From positions 54,749-118,748 of the forward strand of contig JBGALI010000018.1 of the NCBI GenBank assembly GCA_044223975.1: 64,000 nucleotides of DNA, in the 5' to 3' direction. The notes under the pieces were generated by a model. The model was not told the origin of the DNA. It saw only the letters and a program-made list of their open reading frames with translations, and searched no databases. Shown here piece by piece: positions 19,067 through 26,198 of this stretch (positions within the stretch are counted from its first letter, which is position 1; each line of letters begins with the position of its first letter). The translations under genes and the position numbers were made by a program. This DNA comes from CAZCPB01 sp044223975 (GTDB lineage Bacteria > Planctomycetota > Phycisphaerae > Phycisphaerales > UBA1924).

Positions 19067-19737
19067 GCTTCCCTCGCATCAAGCACCGGCGCCTGGCCCG
19101 AAGCCTCCAGCGCCGCGTTGAACACGTTGCTGTACGTCCCGCAGCGGCAGATATTCCCCGACAGGTACCGCTTCACCTGCTCCAGCGTCGGCTTGGGCAA
19201 CTCGTTCAGCATCCACCGCGTCGCCATCACCAGCCCCGGCGTGCAGTACCCGCACTGCAGCGCGTCGTGCCTGATGAACGCCTCCTGCACCGGGTCGAGC
19301 TGATCCCCCTTCGACAGCCCTTCCACCGTCGTGACCTCGCTCCCCACCGCGTCCGCCGCGAGCATCATGCACGAGTTCACCAGCTTCCCGCCCACCATCA
19401 CCGAGCACCCGCCGCACGCGCCACGGTCGCAGATCTCCTTGGTCCCTGTGAGCCCGAGGTTCACGCGCAGCGCCTGCATCAGCGTCGTCGCAGGATCAAT
19501 CGTCGCCTTCATCTCCTTGCCGTTCACCCGCAGCGCGATCTCGAACGGCTCCGGCCCCATCACCGCCGGCCCGTCGCGCTTCCGCTGCTCCGCGCGCCCC
19601 ACCGCCTCGGCCTTCGCCGCCAGCGAACTCGCCGCGGCAGATGCCCCAAGCGTCTGAATGAACGACCGGCGCGACACGCCCCGCACCGTGCCGACCTCCG
19701 GCGAACTGCGTTCGGGAGAAACCGGGTCGTGATCCAT
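19063..19737 (-). CDS. aldehyde oxidoreductase 2Fe-2S subunit with Tat signal (PaoA/YagT-like)
   Basis: Small iron-sulfur subunit, 224 residues. The N-terminus has a twin-arginine signal (VSRRSFIQTLGASAAASSLA) at about 21-40, so the assembled complex is expected in the periplasm. Two 2Fe-2S domains follow: the plant-ferredoxin type with C103, C108, C111 and C123 (CDRGACGGCSV) and the helical type with C162, C165, C197 and C199 (CGYCTPG, CRCGTY). The ATG at 19737 was chosen over an upstream extension because it puts the Tat motif at the right distance and has GGAGG upstream. First gene of the operon FeS, Mo, FAD, Cys-rich protein. Confidence 0.93.
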   Translation of the reverse strand: MDHDPVSPERSSPEVGTVRGVSRRSFIQTLGASAAASSLAAKAEAVGRAEQRKRDGPAVMGPEPFEIALRVNGKEMKATIDPATTLMQALRVNLGLTGTKEICDRGACGGCSVMVGGKLVNSCMMLAADAVGSEVTTVEGLSKGDQLDPVQEAFIRHDALQCGYCTPGLVMATRWMLNELPKPTLEQVKRYLSGNICRCGTYSNVFNAALEASGQAPVLDAREA

Positions 19738-19761
19738 GGGCGGCCTCCGAGAAGGGACCGC

Positions 19762-19767
19762 AGTATA
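19762..19767 (-). promoter_or_regulatory. -10 box of the aldehyde oxidoreductase operon
   Basis: TATACT on the minus strand, about 25 nt before the ATG, with a GGAGG ribosome-binding site between. This is a conventional leadered gene start, in contrast to the leaderless-type neighbours. No convincing -35 element. Confidence 0.4.
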
Positions 19768-19829
19768 CATCAATGCGTTCGGTCGCCGGTAGAATGCTCG
19801 AACTTCCCCGACCGCGGCGCCGGTTCGCG

Positions 19830-20363
19830 TCAGGAAACGCCGCTCACAAACGTCCCCCGCCCCCGGTCCTTCACCACCCCGGGGAACTTCAGCACCCGCC
19901 CGTGCGCCACGCAATACACCCCCGGCTCCACCACCCCCAGCGCGAAGATCGCCTCGGTCAGGTTCTGCAGCGCATCCGACCGCTGCATCTCGTACGGCCG
20001 CATCGCCCCCGTCAGCACGATCGGCACGCTCGGCCGGGGGATGTCCCTGAGAATCCGCTCACCCGTCTGCGTCAGCGTGTCCGTGCCGTGCAGCACCACG
20101 ATCCCCGTCCCCCGAGCGACCGACGCCGCCGGAGCCGCGGCGCCCGACGCCCGCACCGCCTCCACGATCCGGGCCCGATCGTCGTCGGTCATCTCCAGGC
20201 TGTCCTTGCTCAGCAGCTCGAGGATGTTCACCCCCGTGTCCTCAAGCCGCAGCCGCCGCAGCATCCGCCGCACGATCGAACGCCGGTTGTTCAGCGTCCC
20301 CGACGCCTCGTCGTACGTTTTCTCGATCGTCCCCCCGGTCGTGATCAGCGTGACATGGCGCAT
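19830..20363 (-). CDS. single-domain asparaginase-like protein
   Basis: A 177-residue protein equal to the N-terminal catalytic domain of L-asparaginase/glutaminase. It has both catalytic triplet regions, TTGGTIEK at 8-15 (nucleophile Thr12) and HGTDTLTQT at 92-100, plus VLTGAMRP. The C-terminal domain of classical asparaginases (total about 330 residues) is absent, as in a known group of stand-alone short asparaginase-domain proteins. It may hydrolyse asparagine or a related amide; activity is unproven. Start is an ATG 6 nt after a TACCCT box. It lies 92 bp upstream of the aldehyde oxidoreductase operon on the same strand and divergent from the CDF transporter. Confidence 0.82.
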   Translation of the reverse strand: MRHVTLITTGGTIEKTYDEASGTLNNRRSIVRRMLRRLRLEDTGVNILELLSKDSLEMTDDDRARIVEAVRASGAAAPAASVARGTGIVVLHGTDTLTQTGERILRDIPRPSVPIVLTGAMRPYEMQRSDALQNLTEAIFALGVVEPGVYCVAHGRVLKFPGVVKDRGRGTFVSGVS

Positions 20364-20369
20364 GGACGG

Positions 20370-20375
20370 AGGGTA
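20370..20375 (-). promoter_or_regulatory. leaderless-type -10 box before the asparaginase gene
   Basis: TACCCT followed by CCGTCC and the ATG at 20363 on the minus strand. Spacing of 6 nt places the transcript start at the start codon. Confidence 0.45.
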
Positions 20376-20434
20376 GGAACGGCCCTCCCCCCGGCGCGAT
20401 ACTGTCACCCGCTCGCGCCCCGCCTCCAGCGACC

Positions 20435-21385
20435 ATGAGCGACCGATCCGACAACTCCGCACGCGGCCGCCGGCTGGCCCTCGCCGGCCTGGTCACCAAC
20501 ATCGCCCTTGCCGCGATCAAGCTCGTCGCCGGCCTCGTCGGTCACTCCTACGCCCTCATCGCCGACGCGGTTGAGTCCCTCGCCGACATCGTCGGCTCCG
20601 TCGTCGTCTGGGGCGGCCTCCACATCTCCGCCAAGCCCGCCGATGAGGACCACCCCTACGGCCACGGCAAGGCCGAAGCCCTCGCCGGATTCGTCGTCGC
20701 GCTCATGGTCGCCTTCGCCGGCATCGGCATCGGCGCCCAGGCCGCACGCAAGATCGTCACCCCCGATCAACCCCCGGCCGCGTGGACCCTCGCGGTGCTG
20801 ATCGTCGTCGTCGTGGTCAAGGAAATCCTCTTCCGCATCGGCCGCCGCACCGCCGAGCGCAGCGGCAGCGTCGCCATCGAGTCCGACGCGTGGCACCACC
20901 GCTCCGACGCCATCACGTCCCTGGCCGCCTTCGCGGGCATCTCCTGCGCCGTCCTCGGTGGCGACCGCTTCAAGTCCGCCGACGCGTGGGCCGCGCTCCT
21001 GGCCTCGGGCGTCATCCTCTTCAACGCCTGGCGGCTCATCCGCCGCCCTCTCTCCGAGCTCATGGACCAGGAGCCCGCGGGCGTCGTCGAAAAGGTCCGC
21101 ACCATCGCCGAGAGCGTCCCCGGCGTCATCGACATCCACCGCGTCGCCGGCCGCAAGAGCGGCATGTCGTTCTGGCTCGACATGCACGTCCGCGTCGACC
21201 CTGCCATGAGCGTCCTCGACGCCCACACCCTCGTCCACCGCGTCAAGGACCACATCCGCGCGCAGGTCCCAGGCGTCCACGATGTTCTCATCCACGTCGA
21301 GCCCTGGGACGCCCGCTTCGCCGCCCGGAAAAACGCGGCCGCGCCGTGCCCTCCCGCCCCGACGCCCGAGAATCCGCCCGCGTGA
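20435..21385 (+). CDS. cation diffusion facilitator family metal exporter
   Basis: A 316-residue inner-membrane divalent metal/proton antiporter of the CDF family (CzcD/FieF/MamM group). About six hydrophobic helices are visible. Metal-site motifs: ADAVESLADIV in helix 2 (Glu/Asp pair), the loop HPYGHGKAEALAG after helix 2/3, and AWHHRSDAITS in helix 5 (HxxxD). A cytoplasmic C-terminal domain with GVIDIHRVAGRKSG and LDMHVRVDP follows, the family's regulatory ferredoxin-like fold. A short Pro/Ala tail ends the protein. Likely substrates are Zn, Fe, Mn or Co; which one cannot be told. Confidence 0.92.
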   Translation: MSDRSDNSARGRRLALAGLVTNIALAAIKLVAGLVGHSYALIADAVESLADIVGSVVVWGGLHISAKPADEDHPYGHGKAEALAGFVVALMVAFAGIGIGAQAARKIVTPDQPPAAWTLAVLIVVVVVKEILFRIGRRTAERSGSVAIESDAWHHRSDAITSLAAFAGISCAVLGGDRFKSADAWAALLASGVILFNAWRLIRRPLSELMDQEPAGVVEKVRTIAESVPGVIDIHRVAGRKSGMSFWLDMHVRVDPAMSVLDAHTLVHRVKDHIRAQVPGVHDVLIHVEPWDARFAARKNAAAPCPPAPTPENPPA

Positions 21386-21551
21386 TCGTCACAGACGGAC
21401 TCACCGCACGTCCGCATAGCCGGCGACTTTCAGGACCATCACCCCGCCTCCCGGAGCACGCGCCTCCGGCCGATCTCTCCTGCGCAAGGGTGCGCGTCCA
21501 CGGACGGCCGCACTCCCGCCCGGCCCGCGAACCTCAAGAGGCGTACAACCA

Positions 21552-22331
21552 GTGGACATCGCCAGTCTCATCGGGGTGATCATCGGGGTGTGCTGCCTCG
21601 GCATCGTGGCCTACGAAGGCTCGCACGGCCACCTCCAGATGTTCTTCTCGCTCGAAGGCGTCTTCACCGTCTTCGGCGGCTCCATCAGCGTCATCTTCAT
21701 GGCCCTCCCCATGGCCCGCATCAAGGCCGTGGGTGGTTACATCAAGCGCTTCATGTTCCACAAGGGCAAGGGCCCCGACGAGGTCATCAAGCTCATCAGC
21801 GCGCTCTCGGAAAAGGCCCGGCGCGACGGCATCCTCGCCCTCGAGGCCGAGACCGCCAAGATCGACGATCCCTTCCTCTCCTCGGGCCTGAAGATGGCCG
21901 TCGACGGCGTCGACCCCTCCAGCATCGAGAGCACCCTCCGCATGGAAGTGCTCGCCATGCAGGACCGCCACAAGTCCGGCAAGAAGTTCTTCGACCTCGT
22001 CAAGGTCTACGGCCCCGCGTGGGGCCTGGTCGGCACGCTCATCGGGCAGATCGGCATGTTCGGTCAGCTCGCCGGCGGCGACATCGGCGCCATGGGCAAG
22101 GCCCTCGCGCTCGCCGTCGTGGCCACCATGTACGGCACCGTCATCGCCAACGCCGTCGCCGGCCCCATCGGCGACAAGCTCGCCCTCCGCTCCAGCGAAG
22201 AGATCCTGAACCGCGAGATGATGCTCCAGGGCATCCTTTCCATCCAGGCCGGCGACAACCCCCGCGTCACCCTCGACCGCATGCTCGCCTTCATCCCCCA
22301 CGCCACCCGCACCAAGCTCAAGGCGGCGTGA
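21552..22331 (+). CDS. motA: MotA/PomA-type stator or ExbB-like channel protein
   Basis: A 259-residue protein following MotA/PomA over its length: four hydrophobic segments with two N-terminal (DIASLIGVIIGVCCLGIVAY and GVFTVFGGSISVIFMAL), a cytoplasmic loop, and two C-terminal (YGPAWGLVGTLIGQIGMF and ALAVVATMYGTVIANAVAGP). The paired Pro/Ala/Gly-rich third helix is the part that lines the ion path next to MotB. GTG start at 21552 with AAGAGG upstream. Followed after 162 bp by a MotB-like gene. No flagellar gene is nearby, so the pair may drive a flagellum encoded elsewhere or act as a non-flagellar ion-driven motor. Confidence 0.88.
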   Translation: MDIASLIGVIIGVCCLGIVAYEGSHGHLQMFFSLEGVFTVFGGSISVIFMALPMARIKAVGGYIKRFMFHKGKGPDEVIKLISALSEKARRDGILALEAETAKIDDPFLSSGLKMAVDGVDPSSIESTLRMEVLAMQDRHKSGKKFFDLVKVYGPAWGLVGTLIGQIGMFGQLAGGDIGAMGKALALAVVATMYGTVIANAVAGPIGDKLALRSSEEILNREMMLQGILSIQAGDNPRVTLDRMLAFIPHATRTKLKAA

Positions 22332-22339
22332 GGGCTGGG

Positions 22340-22480
22340 GAAGTGACGGAGTGACGAAGTGACAAAGTGACGGAGTGCGGATCGGATGAACCAGCTCACC
22401 CCGAAACGTCCCGCACCTCACTCCCCCACTTTGTCTCTCCCCCACTCCGTCACTAAGTCACTCCGTCACTAAGTCACTTC
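22340..22480. repeat. GTGAC-type tandem repeat forming a long inverted repeat between motA and motB
   Basis: The gap between motA and motB holds two arms, 22340-22377 and 22443-22480. Each is made of 8-nt units of the form AGTGACnn, in opposite orientation. Over 38 nt the arms pair with about five mismatches, with a loop of roughly 65 nt. The stem could terminate transcription, protect the upstream mRNA or be a trace of a mobile repeat. The same unit recurs at 23347-23375 and 45167-45205. Confidence 0.75.
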
Positions 22481-22493
22481 CTCCCCCTCCCCC

Positions 22494-23336
22494 ATGTCCG
22501 ACCACGACAAAGAACACGACGAAGAAAAGGGCCACGGCGGCGGGCACGGCGGCGGTGGGCACGGCCACGGCGGCGGCGGCCACGAGGAGCACGAGGGCGT
22601 CCCCGAGTGGATGATCTCGTTCGCCGACAACACCGCCCTCATGATGGGCCTGTTCGTCATCCTCCTGGCCATGAACATGGGCCCCAAGGCCACCAGCGTC
22701 ATGGGCGGCGATCCCTCCGAAAAAGCCTCCTACGAGGCTGCGTCGTCCAACAACATGCTCGACCTGGTGATCAGCGTGCGCCAGGCCTTCAACAACCCCG
22801 TTGACATGAACTCGACCAACCCCAAGGAAGCGGCCGTCCGCCAGCGCATGATGGAGCGCATGGGCGCCAACGCCACCAAGGTCACCCCCGACAAGGACGC
22901 CGCCCGCGCCGGCGGCGCCGTCCGCGAGAGCGAGTACAACGAGGTCGGCGCCCGCGTCGATTTCGACGACGCCTCCTCTCTGCTGTCCGCCGCCGCCCGC
23001 CAGAGCGTCGCCGAGACCGCCCGCCAGTTCGGCAACACCCGCTACGTCATCGAGATCCGCGGGCACGCCAGCCCGTTCGAGACGTTCATGAACGTCGAGA
23101 AGGGCATGAAGCTCGCCTTCGACCGCGCCATGGCCGTCGCCAACGAGCTCGCCTCCCAGGGCGTGCGCTGGGGCCAGATGCGCGTCGTCGCCTGCGGCGA
23201 CAACGAACGCCTCGTCGCCCGCACCTACAACCGCGCCGAAGACAGCACCAACCAGCGCGCCGAGATCATCCTCACCAAGGACCTCGTCCCCGGCGACAAC
23301 GGCGTCGACCGCCCACGGCCCGCCGAAAAGCACTGA
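22494..23336 (+). CDS. motB: MotB/OmpA-domain protein with His-rich N-terminus
   Basis: A 280-residue stator-type protein: a cytoplasmic N-terminus of about 35 residues with some ten His (GHGGGHGGGGHGHGGGGH), one transmembrane helix with the ion-conducting aspartate D45 (ISFADNTALMMGLFVILLAM), a periplasmic linker, and a C-terminal OmpA/MotB peptidoglycan-binding domain (IEIRGHASPFE, RAMAVANELASQGV, RAEIILTKD). The family consensus around the Asp is YADMxTLL; here it is FADNTALMM, but the acidic residue is kept. Pairs with the MotA-like protein upstream. The His-rich stretch is unusual and could bind metal or sense pH. No Shine-Dalgarno; the ATG follows a C-rich tract. Confidence 0.88.
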   Translation: MSDHDKEHDEEKGHGGGHGGGGHGHGGGGHEEHEGVPEWMISFADNTALMMGLFVILLAMNMGPKATSVMGGDPSEKASYEAASSNNMLDLVISVRQAFNNPVDMNSTNPKEAAVRQRMMERMGANATKVTPDKDAARAGGAVRESEYNEVGARVDFDDASSLLSAAARQSVAETARQFGNTRYVIEIRGHASPFETFMNVEKGMKLAFDRAMAVANELASQGVRWGQMRVVACGDNERLVARTYNRAEDSTNQRAEIILTKDLVPGDNGVDRPRPAEKH

Positions 23337-23346
23337 CGGCTCTCTT

Positions 23347-23375
23347 CTCCGTCACTCCGTCACTCCGTCACTTCC
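23347..23375. repeat. GTGAC-type repeat at the motB/MBL 3' junction
   Basis: Three and a half units of the AGTGACnn repeat lie just after the motB stop and run into the 3' end of the convergent MBL hydrolase gene. They supply its last codons (GSDGVTE) and its stop codon. Confidence 0.7.
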
Positions 23376-24197
23376 CAAGACCAACCCGTCATACGCCAGC
23401 CGCACGCCCTCCGGCAGCGCCGCGTCCGTCTCCGCGTGCCCCAGGTCGTGCGCCATGTGCACGAAATACGTCCGCCGCGCCCCCACGCGCCCTGCGATCT
23501 CGACCGCGCGGTCGATCGTCAGGTGCGTCGGGTGGTGCCGCTGCCGCAGCGCATCGAGCACCAGCGTGCCCAAGCCCTCAAGGTGCTTCCACGACTCGGT
23601 CGGGATCGCCGACACGTCAGTGCAGTACGCCAAGGGGAACGGCGACGACTCTCCCGCGATCACCCCCGCGCCCGGCACCGGTTCGATCCGGAACCCCGCG
23701 ATCGGCAGCCGCCCGTGCAGCAGCCGGATCGGCGTGAACCGCACGCCGAACAGGTCCACCGGCCGCTCGACCTCCAGCCGGTGCGGGATCAACGACGCCA
23801 CGAAGCTGTCGTTCACGTTGTGATCGCGCTCGAATACGTGCCGGTACACCCGCCGCAGGTGATCGAGCGTGTGCTCCTCGGCGTACACGTCGATCGGCGC
23901 CTTCATCACCACGTTGAACCGCCGCACCTCGTCGAGCCCGAACGTGTGGTCCACGTGGTTGTGCGTGAACACCACCGCGTCGCACCGCATCAGCCGATGG
24001 CGCAGCGCCTGCTCCCGCAAGTCCGGAGACGCATCAATCAGCACCACCCGCTCGACGCCCGAGGGATCCCTGAACATCACGCACGCGCTGGTCCGCAGCC
24101 GCCGGTCGCGCGGGTCGCTGCTCGCGCACACCGCGCACTCACACGCGATCGCGGGAACGCCCGCCGAAGTCCCGGTGCCCAGGAACACGAACCGCAT
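23352..24197 (-). CDS. MBL-fold metallo-hydrolase (PhnP-like)
   Basis: A 281-residue metallo-beta-lactamase-fold hydrolase. It has the PhnP/RNase-Z-like start GTGTSAGVPAIACECAVC (C19, C21 and C24 may bind a structural metal), the metal-ligand motif THNHVDH at 78-84, and later histidines in HMAHDLGH. PhnP itself is a cyclic phosphodiesterase; this group also has many uncharacterised members. The last seven residues (GSDGVTE) and stop are encoded by the GTGAC repeat, so the natural C-terminus of the family was probably replaced by repeat invasion. Convergent with motB. TACGCT lies 5 nt before the ATG, a leaderless-type start. Confidence 0.85.
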   Translation of the reverse strand: MRFVFLGTGTSAGVPAIACECAVCASSDPRDRRLRTSACVMFRDPSGVERVVLIDASPDLREQALRHRLMRCDAVVFTHNHVDHTFGLDEVRRFNVVMKAPIDVYAEEHTLDHLRRVYRHVFERDHNVNDSFVASLIPHRLEVERPVDLFGVRFTPIRLLHGRLPIAGFRIEPVPGAGVIAGESSPFPLAYCTDVSAIPTESWKHLEGLGTLVLDALRQRHHPTHLTIDRAVEIAGRVGARRTYFVHMAHDLGHAETDAALPEGVRLAYDGLVLGSDGVTE

Positions 24198-24202
24198 GCC
24201 AC

Positions 24203-24208
24203 AGCGTA
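24203..24208 (-). promoter_or_regulatory. leaderless-type -10 box before the MBL gene
   Basis: TACGCT on the minus strand, then GTGGC, then the ATG at 24197. The same box and spacing precede the GH13 gene at 62145. Confidence 0.45.
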
Positions 24209-24323
24209 CGGCCCCCGCCGGCCTGAGCGCCGGTTCATCCCCCGCTCAGCCCCGCCACACGCGCCGGCGCCACCCGCTCCGTATGTCTGGGTGAGAACCA
24301 CACCCCAAACAGGAGTCTCCCCC

Positions 24324-24983
24324 ATGACCCGCAACGCCCTCAGGTTCCTCGCCCTCCCCGCCGCGCTCACGCTCGGCGCCTGCGCCACCGCGCCCCAGAC
24401 CGAGGCCGACCGCTCCAGCCTCCGCGGCAGCGTCAGCGCCGCCCTCGACGACTTCGAAGCCACCGACCCCTCCCTCAGGGGTCTGCTCGACCGCTCCGCC
24501 GGCTACGCCGTCTTCCCCGACGTCGGCAAGGCCGGCTTCATCGCCGGCGGCGCCTACGGCCGCGGCGAGGTCTTCGAAGCCGGCCTCCGCACCGGTTACG
24601 CGCAGGTGACCAAGGGCTCCATCGGGCTTCAGGTCGGCGCCCAGACCTTCAGCGAACTGGTCGTGTTCACCGACCGCGCCACGCTCGACGACTTCAAGGA
24701 CGGCGAGTTCGCGTTCAGCGCCGACGTCTCCGCCGTCGCCATCAAGCCCGGCGCCGCCCGCGCCGTCGACTACACCAAGGGCGTCGTCGTCTTCGTCAAC
24801 CCCAAGGGCGGCCTCATGGCCGAAGCCTCGGTCGGCGGTCAGGGCTTCAACTACACGCCCGTCTCCGTCGCCTCCGCAAACCGCGACCAGGACCGCATGA
24901 ACGACGACCTCCGCTACCGCGGCGACAACGTGATCGATACCTCGGGCACCACCGCCGACAACAGCTCGATGACCCCGCGCTAG
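24324..24983 (+). CDS. SYLF/YSC84-domain lipoprotein
   Basis: A 219-residue exported protein. Signal peptide with lipobox TLGAC at about 16-20. The mature part is a full SYLF (DUF500/YSC84) domain, recognised by the run SAGYAVFPDVGKAGFIAGGA, then QVTKGSIGLQVGAQTFSELV and GVVVFVNPKGGLMAEASVGG. SYLF domains bind phosphoinositides in eukaryotes; bacterial members are periplasmic lipoproteins of unclear role. Good ribosome-binding site AGGAG at 24311, 8 nt before the ATG. Followed by a strong hairpin terminator at 25025. Confidence 0.9.
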   Translation: MTRNALRFLALPAALTLGACATAPQTEADRSSLRGSVSAALDDFEATDPSLRGLLDRSAGYAVFPDVGKAGFIAGGAYGRGEVFEAGLRTGYAQVTKGSIGLQVGAQTFSELVVFTDRATLDDFKDGEFAFSADVSAVAIKPGAARAVDYTKGVVVFVNPKGGLMAEASVGGQGFNYTPVSVASANRDQDRMNDDLRYRGDNVIDTSGTTADNSSMTPR

Positions 24984-25024
24984 CGCACGCATTCCGCACG
25001 GGTTCGCCAACATCCGACCAATCA

Positions 25025-25068
25025 CCCGCGCCCCGGAGAACCGTTCTCCGGGAGCGCGGGCTCTGTTT
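25025..25068 (+). terminator. rho-independent-like terminator after the SYLF gene
   Basis: A 16-bp GC-rich stem with one bulge (CCCGCGC + CCCGGAGAA paired with TTCTCCGGG + GCGCGGG) and a 3-nt loop, followed by CTCTGTTTC. The T run is short. It sits between the plus-strand SYLF gene and a convergent minus-strand gene and could serve both. Confidence 0.65.
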
Positions 25069-25092
25069 CAACCCCGGCGCTGCGACCCCCGC

Positions 25093-26004
25093 TCAAGCGC
25101 CCGGCTTCTGCCCAGAACTCCACCGCGCCAGCCCGCGCTCCAGATCGTCCGCAAACCCCGCCAGGCTCGTCCCCGGCAGCAGGCACAGCGGATCATCGAT
25201 CACCCACACCTTCCCGTTCGTCACCGCCGGGATCTTCAGCTTCGCCAGCGCGCCCAGCCGCGTCGCCGCATCATCGGCCGCCACCGGCCCCGTCCGCGGC
25301 ACCGCCCCCACCGCCCGCGGCAGCACCAGCACGATCCCGTCGGGCGCCAGCCGCGCCACATCCTCCGCATCAAGCTCCATGTACGGCGAACCCTCGCGTA
25401 TCGCAGGCACACCCCCGATCCGCTCCAGCACCTGCTGGTGAAACGACCCCGGCCCCAGCGCCGCGCACACCGGCGAGGTCCCCATCAGCAGCAGTACCCG
25501 CCCCGCCTTCGAAAGCTCCTCGCGCCGCGCCCACGACGCGTCCAGCCGCGCCAGCAGTTTCTCGCGCGCTCCCTGCTTCTCCGGCGCCAGGAACTCGCGC
25601 CCCAGGTCGTCGACGCTCGCCCGCACCTGGTCGAGAGTCAGCAGCGCGCCGTACGACTTCACCACCCACCCGTGCTCGCGCGCCAGTTCGCCCAGACGTG
25701 CTGGCAGCTCCCTCGTCCCCCACTCGATCAGCACGTGCGTCGGCCGCACACCCAGCAGCGCCTCGTAGTCGATCCCCGTCTGGTCCCCGCACACCGGCAC
25801 CGCCGTGTCCATCACCATGTCGTGCGCATGCCGCCCGGCCACCTCCCCCGCCAGCCCCAGATCCTTCAACGTCACCGCCAGCGCCGGGCTCAGCACCACG
25901 ATGCGGTGCGGTGTTCCCGGCGCCGGCACCGCGCTGGCCCGTTGCGTCGGCACCTCACGCTCACAGCCGCACGCCGTCACCATCAGAATCGCACACACGA
26001 GCAT
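25093..26004 (-). CDS. periplasmic substrate-binding lipoprotein, BtuF/TroA-like
   Basis: A 303-residue ABC-type receptor of the class III (BtuF/FhuD/TroA-like) fold for corrinoids, haem or iron chelates. Lipobox near residue 11 (VTACGC). Mature part: HRIVVLSPALAVTLKDLGLA, GDQTGIDYEALLGVRPTHVL and LLLMGTSPVCAALGPGSFHQ, all typical positions for this fold. Start set at the ATG at 26004 because it begins the signal peptide; the longer frame extends into a dispersed repeat (26036-26140). No permease or ATPase gene is adjacent, so it is an orphan receptor. The ligand is not determinable. Confidence 0.8.
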   Translation of the reverse strand: MLVCAILMVTACGCEREVPTQRASAVPAPGTPHRIVVLSPALAVTLKDLGLAGEVAGRHAHDMVMDTAVPVCGDQTGIDYEALLGVRPTHVLIEWGTRELPARLGELAREHGWVVKSYGALLTLDQVRASVDDLGREFLAPEKQGAREKLLARLDASWARREELSKAGRVLLLMGTSPVCAALGPGSFHQQVLERIGGVPAIREGSPYMELDAEDVARLAPDGIVLVLPRAVGAVPRTGPVAADDAATRLGALAKLKIPAVTNGKVWVIDDPLCLLPGTSLAGFADDLERGLARWSSGQKPGA

Positions 26005-26035
26005 CGCCAAAGCGTGCCACCGACGCTCCCAACTC

Positions 26036-26140
26036 CTCGCCCGGAGGGCGCACGCCCGTTGCCAGGGGCGCCGCGTCCGCGCAAGCCCCTGGAATCCGCC
26101 CATCCTTTCCCAGGCGGCCCGGAGGGCCGACGAGTCCTCG
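26036..26140 (+). repeat. 105-bp dispersed palindromic repeat, copy 1
   Basis: Begins CTCGCCCGGAGGGCGCACG, has a core inverted repeat CCAGGGGC...GCCCCTGG at 26062-26092, and ends in another CG-rich inverted repeat. Further copies lie at 32176-32280 (same orientation) and 56383-56482 (opposite). The 31-nt core differs from the copy at 56426 by one base. It sits in the 194-bp gap between two minus-strand genes. Confidence 0.8.
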
Positions 26141-26198
26141 ACCGCCACATCGACTCCCGACCTCCCACCTCCGCTCCGCTCGCCCACAACAGCGCTCT

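Noticed and set aside
22340..22480. iteron-like units as a replication origin
   Set aside because: Only 8-nt GTGAC units, with no DnaA boxes or AT-rich unwinding region nearby, and the unit also occurs inside coding DNA.
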